From assembly GCA_958369755.1 (NCBI GenBank), contig CATXJC010000025.1, positions 1 to 26,476 on the forward strand: a DNA stretch of 26,476 nucleotides. Reading direction: 5' to 3'. Source of the DNA: an uncultured Prevotella sp. (GTDB taxonomy: Bacteria; Bacteroidota; Bacteroidia; Bacteroidales; Bacteroidaceae). A program made the position numbers and the translations under genes. Positions 6,118 to 13,890 of this stretch are shown piece after piece (position 1 is the stretch's first letter; each line of letters begins with the position of its first letter). The notes beneath the pieces were generated by a model. That model saw only the letters and a program-made list of their open reading frames with translations. It ran no database searches and was not told where the DNA came from.

Positions 6118-6789
6118 ATGGATTATGTAATCATAGTAGCCGGAGGCAAGGGCCTCCGCATGGGAAGCGAGATTCCCAAGCAGTTTCTGCCAGTAGCAGG
6201 CAAGCCTATCCTGATGCGCACCATCGAGCGCTTCCACGAGTACAGCCCAGAGTTGAACATCATCCTGGTGCTCCCGGAAAGCCAGCAGGAATACTGGCAC
6301 CAGCTCTGCCAGGAGCATCATTTCAGCATCAAGCATCAGATTGCCAACGGCGGCGATACCCGCTTCCAGTCATCCAAGAACGGACTGGCGCTGGTTCCTG
6401 ATACCGAAGACGGCGTGGTAGGTTTCCACGATGGCGTGCGCCCATTCGTATCTACAGAGGTAATCAGCGAGTGCTACGAAACGGCACGCGAGGAGTATGC
6501 AGCCATCCCGGTATATGCCGTTACCGATACCCTGCGCTACATCGACCAGCACGGAGGCGGAAAGAATGTACTCCGCAGCGACTACCGTGTGGTTCAGACT
6601 CCCCAGGCCTTCGACATCGGTCTAGCCAAGCAGGCATTCAACCAGGAGTACAAGGAGCAGTTCACCGATGATGCATCGGTAGTAGAGAGCCTCGGCTGCC
6701 AGGTGGCAATGGTAGATGGCAATCGTGAGAACATCAAGATTACCACCCCCTTCGACATCAAGATTGCCGAAGCCCTCCTGAATCAATAG
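6118..6789 (+). CDS. ispD: 2-C-methyl-D-erythritol 4-phosphate cytidylyltransferase
   Basis: A 223-residue enzyme of the MEP isoprenoid pathway; it joins CTP and methylerythritol phosphate to give CDP-ME. The nucleotide-binding glycine-rich loop AGGKGLRMG (8-16) and Lys21 (IPKQF) are present. Also present are DGVRPF (105-110), QTPQAF (160-165), TDDASVVE (183-190) and ENIKITTPFD (204-213). Length is typical. The pathway's reductoisomerase gene, dxr, is elsewhere in this window on the other strand. About 90 nt of GC-rich sequence with a short hairpin (6838-6856) separate it from recG. Confidence 0.95.
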   Translation: MDYVIIVAGGKGLRMGSEIPKQFLPVAGKPILMRTIERFHEYSPELNIILVLPESQQEYWHQLCQEHHFSIKHQIANGGDTRFQSSKNGLALVPDTEDGVVGFHDGVRPFVSTEVISECYETAREEYAAIPVYAVTDTLRYIDQHGGGKNVLRSDYRVVQTPQAFDIGLAKQAFNQEYKEQFTDDASVVESLGCQVAMVDGNRENIKITTPFDIKIAEALLNQ

Positions 6790-6882
6790 CCCGCCAGCGC
6801 AAGCGCAAGCCCGCTATCAGCAAGCCAGCCCCCGTTCCAGGCGATTCCATCGCCTGTCCCCCATATCAAAACCATCACAAAC

Positions 6883-8979
6883 ATGAGCAGTATTCTAGAT
6901 CAAGACATCCAATTTCTACCTAGCGTAGGCCCCAAGACGAAAGAGATTCTGAGCAAAGAGCTCGGCATCCGCTCGTATGGTGACCTGCTGGAATACCACC
7001 CCTACAAATACGTAGATCGCTCAAAGATCTTTCATATCAGCGAGTTAACCTCAGATATGCCCTTCGTACAGCTTAAGGGAAAGATCCTGAGCTACGAGGA
7101 AGTCGATATCGGCAAGCGCAACAAGATGCTCGTGGCGCATTTCTCTGACGGCTACGGCGTGGTAGATCTGGTATGGTTCCGCAGCGCCCAGTACATCATC
7201 AAGAGCTACAAGGTAGGAACCGAATACATCGTCTTCGGCAAGCCGTCCGCCTATAACGGCAGATTCCAGTTTGCCCATCCCGACATAGATGATGCAAGCA
7301 AGCTGCAGATTTCCGAGATGGGAATGCAGCCCTTCTACGGGTTGACAGAAAACATGAAGAAGCGCGGTTATACCTCACGAAGCATCGAAAGGATAACCCG
7401 CAACCTGGTCAGCATCCTCCCTCCACTGCCCGAAACGCTCCCCGACTTCATCGTCAACCGCCTGCATCTCGTATCCCGCGATGCCGCCCTCCGGATGATC
7501 CACTATCCCCATTCCCACCAGGAAATGCAGAAGGCGCAGGTAAGACTGAAGTTCGAGGAGCTGTTCTACGTGCAGCTTAATATATTAAGGTACGCGAGCG
7601 ACCAGCGACGCAAATACCGCGGCTACATCTTCAATCGCATCGGAGACATCTTCAACGGTTTCTACGCCCATCATCTTACGTTCGAACTCACGGGTGCCCA
7701 GAAACGGGTGATGCACGAGATCAGGGCCGATATGTGCAGCGGCAGACAGATGAACCGGCTCCTTCAGGGCGACGTAGGCTCGGGCAAGACGCTCGTAGCC
7801 CTGATGACTATGCTCATCGCTCTGGACAACGGCTATCAAGCCTGTCTGATGGCACCTACCGAAATCCTCGCAGAACAGCATCTGCAGACCATCCGCGATT
7901 TCCTGCAGGGCATGGACATCCGGGTGGAACTCCTCACCGGCATCGTCAAGGGCAAGAAACGGAAGGAGATACTCGACGGACTTGCCACCGGCGATATCCA
8001 GATACTGATAGGCACGCATGCCGTGATAGAAGACCCTGTGGCTTTCCATCGCCTTGGCGTAGCGGTAATCGACGAGCAGCACCGGTTTGGAGTGGCGCAG
8101 AGAGCCAAGCTCTGGGCGAAGAGCGAGAATCCGCCCCATGTGCTAGTGATGACCGCCACCCCTATCCCCCGCACGCTGGCGATGACCATCTATGGCGATC
8201 TGGACGTGAGCGTAATAGACGAGTTGCCGCCTGGCAGAAAACCGATTCAGACGCTGCATAAGTTTGATAATCAGCTCACCAGTCTCTATCAGAGCATCCG
8301 CCGGCAGATTAATCTGGGCAGACAGGTCTATATCGTTTTCCCGTTGATCAAGGAGAGCGAGAAGATGGATCTGAAGAATCTGGAAGAAGGTTATGAGACG
8401 CTGAAGCAGGCTTTTCCGGAGTTCCGCCTGAGCAAGATTCACGGCAGGATGAAATCTGCCGAAAAAGAGGCTGAGATGGAGCAGTTTGTGAAGGGAGAAA
8501 CCCAGATACTCGTTGCCACCACCGTGATAGAGGTAGGCGTGAATGTGCCGAACGCCTCGGTGATGGTAATCCTGGATGCCCAGCGCTTCGGACTCTCGCA
8601 GCTGCATCAGCTCAGAGGACGAGTGGGACGTGGCTGCGACCAGAGTTACTGCATCCTGGTAACCGGCTACAAGCTTTCAGAAGAAACCCGCAAGCGAATA
8701 GACATCATGTGTGATACCAACGATGGATTCCGCATAGCCGAAGCCGATCTGAAGCTCCGTGGTCCGGGCGACCTGGAGGGCACCCAGCAGAGCGGAATGG
8801 CCTTCGACCTGAAAATAGCGAATATAGCCCGAGACGGCCAGCTGGTGCAGCTAGCCCGTACCGAGGCCCAGGCCATCATCGATGCCGATCCGCAATGCGA
8901 GCATCCTCAGAACTCTCTCCTCTGGAACCGCCTCCGGGAGCTCAAGAAAACCCATATCAATTGGGCAGCCATCAGCTAG
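6883..8979 (+). CDS. recG: ATP-dependent DNA helicase RecG
   Basis: A 698-residue superfamily 2 helicase that reverses stalled replication forks and processes Holliday-type junctions. The N-terminal wedge (OB-fold) domain covers roughly residues 60-140. The motor begins at about 265 with Walker A GDVGSGKT (296-303), then MAPTEILAEQH (323-333), DEQH (397-400), TATPIPRT, and near the end ATTVIEVGVNVPNAS and QLRGRVGRG (motif VI). Length is normal for RecG. In Bacteroidota it commonly follows ispD, as here. Confidence 0.96.
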   Translation: MSSILDQDIQFLPSVGPKTKEILSKELGIRSYGDLLEYHPYKYVDRSKIFHISELTSDMPFVQLKGKILSYEEVDIGKRNKMLVAHFSDGYGVVDLVWFRSAQYIIKSYKVGTEYIVFGKPSAYNGRFQFAHPDIDDASKLQISEMGMQPFYGLTENMKKRGYTSRSIERITRNLVSILPPLPETLPDFIVNRLHLVSRDAALRMIHYPHSHQEMQKAQVRLKFEELFYVQLNILRYASDQRRKYRGYIFNRIGDIFNGFYAHHLTFELTGAQKRVMHEIRADMCSGRQMNRLLQGDVGSGKTLVALMTMLIALDNGYQACLMAPTEILAEQHLQTIRDFLQGMDIRVELLTGIVKGKKRKEILDGLATGDIQILIGTHAVIEDPVAFHRLGVAVIDEQHRFGVAQRAKLWAKSENPPHVLVMTATPIPRTLAMTIYGDLDVSVIDELPPGRKPIQTLHKFDNQLTSLYQSIRRQINLGRQVYIVFPLIKESEKMDLKNLEEGYETLKQAFPEFRLSKIHGRMKSAEKEAEMEQFVKGETQILVATTVIEVGVNVPNASVMVILDAQRFGLSQLHQLRGRVGRGCDQSYCILVTGYKLSEETRKRIDIMCDTNDGFRIAEADLKLRGPGDLEGTQQSGMAFDLKIANIARDGQLVQLARTEAQAIIDADPQCEHPQNSLLWNRLRELKKTHINWAAIS

Positions 8980-9018
8980 CAGGAAGCTAAGCATTATCAA
9001 AAATAAAAAAGTAAAGAA

Positions 9019-9372
9019 ATGGATAAAAGACGCAAACCAGCCATCCGGGAGCCTCGTCCCCACCTCACTATGGAGGAGATGAGATCCTATCTCACATCCC
9101 TAAAGGAAATAGAAAGCGTAACGGGCATCCGTTACATCAAACTCCACGTTACCGCTAAGATGATTATAGGTATCCGCGAAGCATCGGGCAAGGAATTCAC
9201 CATCAATCTCGATGATCTTTTCCGTGCCTACAACGAGTGCCTGCGCTTTACAAGTCCCGAAGTAAAAAAGTACATCTTCATGGGCCATTCACCCGCCGTG
9301 GCGCTGCTCAGAAGACTGCAAAACCGGCAACCGGTTGATACAGAATCTTTCCACGAAGAAGAAAGGAAATGA
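9019..9372 (+). CDS. conserved-looking hypothetical protein, 117 residues
   Basis: A small soluble protein I do not recognise. It has a basic N-terminus (MDKRRKPAIREPRPH), a helical segment around residues 18-32, a middle beta-rich part, and a Leu/Arg-rich helix before an acidic end. There is no signal peptide, membrane segment or metal motif. It follows recG by 39 nt in the same direction, so it is probably the last gene of the DJ-1-ispD-recG unit. Codon use matches its neighbours, which supports a real gene. No terminator is obvious in the AT-rich 117 nt after it. Confidence 0.65.
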   Translation: MDKRRKPAIREPRPHLTMEEMRSYLTSLKEIESVTGIRYIKLHVTAKMIIGIREASGKEFTINLDDLFRAYNECLRFTSPEVKKYIFMGHSPAVALLRRLQNRQPVDTESFHEEERK

Positions 9373-9481
9373 AAAAATACCCTGTAAAGCCCTATTTGTC
9401 AAGAATACGAAAAACAAGTTGCTAACAAAAGTTAAAAACAAAAAGTCAGCGTTAAATATCAAGCAGATAGCGTTAACAACC

Positions 9482-9512
9482 TTGGTTTTTTGGAATATTC
9501 TTGTTATATTTG
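9482..9512 (+). promoter_or_regulatory. promoter of the M23/LysM peptidase gene
   Basis: -33 TTGG at 9482-9485 and -7 TATATTTG at 9505-9512 with a 20-nt spacer. The predicted start near 9519 leaves a leader of about 88-124 nt before the likely start codons. Confidence 0.7.
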
Positions 9513-9642
9513 CAACGTCTATATAACAAAATCACATCTTAAGGCACTTGCTTTAGTGGTTTTGGCAGGATTTTTTGCTATATTACGTTCTGCACTTATT
9601 GACACAATGGACCTAAAAAAGAAAATAGAATTTAAAAGTAGT

Positions 9643-10590
9643 ATGAGTTTTAGAAAGCAAATAAAGAAAATTTCGGTCGTGGCGTTGTTGGCGTTAACAA
9701 CTGTACCCGTTTGCGGTCAGGACTTATTAGCCAGACAAGCTCCAGTTGACCATCGAATGAAATCATTGGATACTCTCGCAGTATCGCATTATCGACTGAT
9801 GGAAGATCGAGAAAACCCTTCTGCAGAACTGTATGAGGATTTCTCCAACAAGTATGCCCACAAGGCAACCACATTGCCTGAGCGCTACCGTATCGACCTC
9901 CGTCACTTCTGTATGCCAACTTCTAGTCGTGTTGTCACAAGTAACTTCGGTTACCGTGCTAGCTTTGGCCGCCAACATAAAGGTATGGACATCAAGGTTT
10001 ATATTGGCGACTCAATCCACGCAGCCTTCTCAGGCAAAGTTCGCATAGTAAGATATGACCGTGGTGGTTATGGTAAGTTCATCGTAATCCGTCACAACAA
10101 TGGCTTGGAGACCATCTATGGCCATCTCTCTGAGCAGCTCGTTTCAGAGAACCAGGAGGTAAGAGCCGGAGAAGTAATCGGCTTGGGTGGTAATACCGGT
10201 AGAAGTACAGGTTCTCACCTCCACTTCGAGACACGTCTCTGCGGTGTAGCCCTGAACCCAGCCCTGTTCTTCGACTTCCGCAACCAGGACGTTACCGGTG
10301 ACTTCTACAATTTCAACCGTGATACTTACGAGAGCGAGTATGCTGAGGCAAATGCAGCCCGTGGCAAGATTGGCAACGGCGGCTATACCCGAGAGCAGGT
10401 AAACGGTGGCGAAGTGGGCAGATATACCACAAGCGCATCTGGCGAGAAGCTTTACCACAAGGTAAAGGCTGGCGAGACTTTGACGAGCATTGCAGAAAAA
10501 CGTGGCGTTAGCGTAGAGCAGATTTGCCGCCTCAATGGCTATCGCAAGGATAAGAAGCTGTCTCCAGGACAGATTATCCGCTACTCTTAA
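9643..10590 (+). CDS. M23 family metallopeptidase with C-terminal LysM domain
   Basis: An envelope zinc peptidase of the lysostaphin/NlpD-EnvC type that acts on, or scaffolds factors for, peptidoglycan. From MSFRK (315 residues) there is a signal peptide ending at VCGQ (about residue 26). The M23 domain follows, with zinc ligands His112 and Asp116 (GRQHKGMD), His161 in the core and the HLH pair 192-194; one LysM repeat lies at 270-315. An in-frame ATG at 9607 would add 12 residues. The frame stays open to 9490, but that would start on a TTG inside the -33/-7 region, so I reject it. All M23 metal ligands are present, so it is predicted active. It ends at a strong terminator. Confidence 0.88.
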   Translation: MSFRKQIKKISVVALLALTTVPVCGQDLLARQAPVDHRMKSLDTLAVSHYRLMEDRENPSAELYEDFSNKYAHKATTLPERYRIDLRHFCMPTSSRVVTSNFGYRASFGRQHKGMDIKVYIGDSIHAAFSGKVRIVRYDRGGYGKFIVIRHNNGLETIYGHLSEQLVSENQEVRAGEVIGLGGNTGRSTGSHLHFETRLCGVALNPALFFDFRNQDVTGDFYNFNRDTYESEYAEANAARGKIGNGGYTREQVNGGEVGRYTTSASGEKLYHKVKAGETLTSIAEKRGVSVEQICRLNGYRKDKKLSPGQIIRYS

Positions 10591-10614
10591 ATTACCAGTA
10601 AGTTAATATACAAA

Positions 10615-10657
10615 CAAAAAAGAGATAAGCACTTCGTGATGCTTATCTCTTTTTTTG
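10615..10657. terminator. bidirectional terminator between M23 gene and rseP
   Basis: AGAGATAAGCA (10621-10631) pairs perfectly with TGCTTATCTCT (10640-10650) around an 8-nt loop, with A's before and seven T's after. It serves both convergent genes. Confidence 0.9.
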
Positions 10658-10686
10658 TCTGTATCTATTATATTCTCCAGCGGCCA

Positions 10687-12069
10687 TTACATCAAGCCGA
10701 AGAATCGCAATACATCATTCAGATTCGCTACAACAAGCAGCAGCAGGAGGATTCCGAATCCTACGTACTCTGCACGCTCCATGAACTTATCGCCAGGCTT
10801 ACGACCTGTAATTACCTCGTAGAGGAGGAAGAATACATGACCGCCATCCAATGCCGGGATAGGCAGGATATTCATGAATGCCAAAATAATGCTCAGGAAT
10901 GCTGTCATCATCCAGAAGGCGTGCCAATCCCACATAGAAGGGAAGAGACTGCCCAGGGCTCCGAAACCGCCCAGACTCTTGGCGCCCTCCTTGGTGAATA
11001 CATATTTCATATCGCCTACATAACCCGAAAGCACATTCCAGCCATACTTCACACCAGCTGGGAAACTCTGGAAGAAGCCATAACTGATATGGGTTACCTT
11101 GTAATCAAGCATCACAGGATGATTATAGAAGCCGAACTTCACACCCTCATCGCCTGACTGAAGCAATACGCTGTTCTTCAGGGTATCGCCAGAAGCCTTC
11201 ACATACTCAACACTGGCTGTGAGTGCCTTCACGCTGTCCTGATGAGAGGTAGCGGCGGTAAGCATATCGTTCACACGGCCCATCTCCAACTGGAAATCGT
11301 TGAAAGACTCCACCTTCTTGCCGTTTACGGTCAGGACCTTATCACCCTTCACCAATCCCAGTTTGCTGGCAGGCGAATCCTTCATCACACTGTCTATCTG
11401 CAATGGGATATACACCTCAACGAATCGAGGACTCTCCTTGATCATGCTCAGCATATCAAGATCGCCAGGCAGATTCAAGCTCATCGGCTTGCCGCCACGG
11501 ATGATATTCACACGGGTGGCTGTAGAGAGATCGCGATACATATCGCCATCATAGGTCTTGAACTCGCCCTTGTCGGTACCAACCAGGATATCGTGATCCT
11601 GGAAGCCCAAAGCCTTGGCCTCTGTATTGAACTTCATTCCCTGGGTCATGTGCTTGGTAGCCACATAGTCGTCACCCCAATGGAAAAGAATCATGGAATA
11701 GATGAAGAGCGCCAGCAGAAAGTTGACCAGCACACCACCTATCATAATCAGCATTCGCTGCCATGCCGGTTTGCTTCGGAACTCGTATGGCTGCATAGGC
11801 TGCTTGAGCTGCTCGGTATCGAAACTCTCATCTATCATACCCGAAATCTTGCAATATCCACCCAATGGCAGCCATCCCAAACCATAAGTGGTATCAGAGT
11901 TCTTTGGCTTGAACTCGAAAAGGTGGAACCATGGATCGAAGAACAGATAGAACTTCTCCACTCTTACGCCAAAGAGCTTGGAGAAGAAAAAGTGTCCGCC
12001 CTCATGGAGCAGCACCAGGATGGAAAGCGATAGCATCAACTGCAACGCTTTGATCAAAAATACTTCCAT
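10687..12069 (-). CDS. rseP: RIP metalloprotease RseP (site-2 protease)
   Basis: A 460-residue intramembrane zinc protease that cleaves anti-sigma factors and remnant signal peptides. The HExxH zinc motif is in the first membrane segment (HEGGH, 22-26). The third ligand motif, NILPIPALDGGH, ends at residue 411. Periplasmic PDZ-like sequence lies between (for example SPASKLGLVKGDKVLTVNGK). Membrane segments frame the protein at both ends. It is the last gene of the minus-strand cluster. Its ATG directly abuts a 21-codon open frame and is preceded by four heptanucleotide repeats ending in GTAAA. Confidence 0.95.
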   Translation of the reverse strand: MEVFLIKALQLMLSLSILVLLHEGGHFFFSKLFGVRVEKFYLFFDPWFHLFEFKPKNSDTTYGLGWLPLGGYCKISGMIDESFDTEQLKQPMQPYEFRSKPAWQRMLIMIGGVLVNFLLALFIYSMILFHWGDDYVATKHMTQGMKFNTEAKALGFQDHDILVGTDKGEFKTYDGDMYRDLSTATRVNIIRGGKPMSLNLPGDLDMLSMIKESPRFVEVYIPLQIDSVMKDSPASKLGLVKGDKVLTVNGKKVESFNDFQLEMGRVNDMLTAATSHQDSVKALTASVEYVKASGDTLKNSVLLQSGDEGVKFGFYNHPVMLDYKVTHISYGFFQSFPAGVKYGWNVLSGYVGDMKYVFTKEGAKSLGGFGALGSLFPSMWDWHAFWMMTAFLSIILAFMNILPIPALDGGHVFFLLYEVITGRKPGDKFMERAEYVGFGILLLLLVVANLNDVLRFFGLM

Positions 12070-12135
12070 TTATTTACTTTGAACTGTGAACCTTGAACTT
12101 TGAACTTGATGATTAGTCCTATATTCTGCGTTCAT
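12070..12135 (-). other. possible 21-codon leader frame abutting rseP
   Basis: Between dxr and rseP the minus strand has an ATG at 12135-12133, 21 sense codons and a TAA whose last base touches the rseP ATG (TAAATG). Its second half is written by the heptanucleotide repeat, so the peptide is low-complexity (VQSSRFTVQSK). It may couple translation into rseP, or be an accident of the repeat. Confidence 0.25.
12078..12105 (-). repeat. heptanucleotide leader repeat before rseP (4 units)
   Basis: On the minus strand: GTTCAAA, GTTCAAG, GTTCACA, GTTCAAA, then GTAAA, three bases and the rseP ATG. The 7-nt period is exact. The same layout precedes gmk, and a shorter one precedes rimM. Confidence 0.75.
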
Positions 12136-12170
12136 TTTTAACTATTAACTATTAATTATTAACCATTAAC
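12136..12170 (-). repeat. heptanucleotide repeat overlapping the dxr 3' end (5 units)
   Basis: On the minus strand: GTTAATG, GTTAATA, ATTAATA, GTTAATA, GTTAAAA. The first unit and part of the second supply the last codons and stop of dxr (Val-Asn-Gly-TAA), so the coding end lies inside a short tandem repeat. Confidence 0.7.
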
Positions 12171-13328
12171 TTTCATCAACTCTGCGGCAATGCGGCGCGC
12201 CTCGGCATCAGTCTGCAGATAGACATCGAGATCAGGATTGCTATCGAAAGAGGCCTTTGCCATCGTCTTCTCGATGATATCCGCCATCTGCAGGAAACCG
12301 CATTCGCCCTTGCGGAAGCCGGCATTCACAATCTCATTGGCTGCATTCACGATGCACGACATATTGCCACCCTTCTTGATGGCATCAAAGGCAAGCTGCA
12401 GACACTTGAACTTCTTGTAATCAGGCTCAAAGAACTGCAAGTCTTGAGCCTTGAAGAGGTCGAGACGGTCGCCATTGAGATGCAGGCGCTGTGGGAAGGA
12501 GAAGGCATACTGGATAGGCAGACGCATATCTGGCACACCCAACTGAGCCTTCACGGCACCATCAGCAAACTGTACGGCACTGTGTACGATGCTCTGTGGA
12601 TGAATCAGCACCTCAATCTTCTCGGCAGGAACGCCGAAGAGCCACTTAGCCTCTGTCACCTCGAAACCCTTGTTCATCAGCGATGCAGAATCGATGGTGA
12701 TCTTGGCGCCCATATCCCAGGTAGGATGCTTCAGCGCATCGGCAGCGGTAACCTTCTCCAGCTGCTCGTGGGTAAAGTTGCGGAAAGGACCGCCAGAGCA
12801 GGTAAGGAGGAGCTTCTCTACCTCGTTATCGCCCTCGCCCACCAGACTCTGGAAGATGGCGCTGTGCTCGCTATCCACAGGAAGGATAGGCACATGGTAT
12901 TCCTGGGCAAGATTGCAGATCAGCTCACCAGCCACCACCAGGGTCTCCTTGTTGGCAAGACAGATCTTCTTGCGAGCCTTGATGGCATGGATGGTTGGCT
13001 CCAGACCGGAAAAACCTACCATGGATGCAAGCACCATATCAATAGGCTCTGCCTGCACGATATCGCAGAGCGCCTGGGCACCGGCATAGACCTTGATATC
13101 AGGTTCATCGCTGAGCAGATTCTTCAACTCGTCGTAATGCGCCTCATTGGCAACCACTACAGCAGCAGGATGGAACTTATGCGCCTGCTCGGCAAGCTCC
13201 TTCACCCTGTTATTGGCGGTAAGGCAATATACCTCGTAAAGGTCGCTGTGCTGCTCGATGACATCCAGCGCCTGTGTGCCAATACTTCCCGTAGAACCGA
13301 GAATACATATTTGTTGTTTCTTCATCAT
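12159..13328 (-). CDS. dxr: 1-deoxy-D-xylulose 5-phosphate reductoisomerase
   Basis: A 389-residue NADPH-dependent enzyme that makes methylerythritol 4-phosphate, the committed MEP step. The NADPH loop is GSTGSIGTQALDV (11-23). The metal ligands Asp152 and Glu154 lie in PVDSEHSAIFQ, and the third acidic ligand is Glu223 in MNKGFEVTEA. The flexible-loop region HPQSIVHS (243-250) is intact. The start could be either of two adjacent ATGs (13328 or 13325). It lies between rimM (9 nt upstream) and rseP, as in many Bacteroidota. Confidence 0.96.
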   Translation of the reverse strand: MMKKQQICILGSTGSIGTQALDVIEQHSDLYEVYCLTANNRVKELAEQAHKFHPAAVVVANEAHYDELKNLLSDEPDIKVYAGAQALCDIVQAEPIDMVLASMVGFSGLEPTIHAIKARKKICLANKETLVVAGELICNLAQEYHVPILPVDSEHSAIFQSLVGEGDNEVEKLLLTCSGGPFRNFTHEQLEKVTAADALKHPTWDMGAKITIDSASLMNKGFEVTEAKWLFGVPAEKIEVLIHPQSIVHSAVQFADGAVKAQLGVPDMRLPIQYAFSFPQRLHLNGDRLDLFKAQDLQFFEPDYKKFKCLQLAFDAIKKGGNMSCIVNAANEIVNAGFRKGECGFLQMADIIEKTMAKASFDSNPDLDVYLQTDAEARRIAAELMKVNG

Positions 13329-13337
13329 TATATCATT

Positions 13338-13859
13338 TTATAAGTCAAGCAACCCTTCGGGGATTGCCATTCTGATTTCCTTCTTTTCTGCACTCACTTC
13401 CTCGATGAGGTCGTTGCTGGCAGGAATGAGAATATCATCGCCTTCCGGGGTTGTTACCTCGAAAAGGAGATTGAGCGTGGAATCATCTACACGGTCGAGT
13501 GTTCCAACCACCTTTCCGGTTACGGCATCCACCAGCTGGAAGCCGATGATTTCTGCCCAGGTCATGTTCTCTCCATCGCTATCCGAGAGGTGGCGAGGGA
13601 AAAAGACCTCACATCCGGTATAGTTGCGCGCCTGCTCCTGCGTATCGATATCCTCGAACTTCACGAGCACATTCTCATCGTTCTTGAAGCGATACTCCTC
13701 CAGATAGAAAGGCACCAGGATGCCATCGATATCAAGAACAAGATATTCTGCATCCACACGGTCGAAGACATCATCGGTGATGGCAAAGGTTATCTCGCCC
13801 TTCACTCCATGAGGCTTGCCCAGCTTACCTATCTTATATACTTCGTCACGTCTTATCAT
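13338..13859 (-). CDS. rimM: ribosome maturation factor RimM
   Basis: A 173-residue protein that binds S19 in the 30S head and helps 16S rRNA processing. It has the N-terminal RimM barrel with the signature KLGKPHGVKGEI (about 12-23) and a C-terminal PRC-barrel (about 95-170; GFQLVDAVTGKVVGTLDRV). Length is normal. The start MIRRDEVYKIG is directly preceded by two heptanucleotide units and GTAAATT. It lies 31 nt after murA. Confidence 0.93.
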   Translation of the reverse strand: MIRRDEVYKIGKLGKPHGVKGEITFAITDDVFDRVDAEYLVLDIDGILVPFYLEEYRFKNDENVLVKFEDIDTQEQARNYTGCEVFFPRHLSDSDGENMTWAEIIGFQLVDAVTGKVVGTLDRVDDSTLNLLFEVTTPEGDDILIPASNDLIEEVSAEKKEIRMAIPEGLLDL

Positions 13860-13880
13860 AATTTACTTGGAACTTTGAAT
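13860..13880 (-). repeat. heptanucleotide leader repeat before rimM (short form)
   Basis: On the minus strand: ATTCAAA, GTTCCAA, GTAAATT, ATG. It is a two-unit version of the leader seen before gmk and rseP. Confidence 0.6.
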
Positions 13881-13890
13881 TTTGTTACAC

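Noticed and set aside
6838..6856. Hairpin CAGGCGAT-TCC-ATCGCCTG as a terminator between ispD and recG
   Set aside because: The stem is only 8 bp and is followed by C's, not T's; ispD and recG are probably co-transcribed.
9431..9476. GTTAA/AGCGTTAA repeats at 20-21-nt spacing as another member of the 22-bp class
   Set aside because: Only two to three short matches in AT-rich DNA and the spacing is not 22; this is within chance.
9490..9606. Start of the M23 protein at a TTG at 9490
   Set aside because: The codon lies between the -33 and -7 elements, upstream of the expected transcription start.
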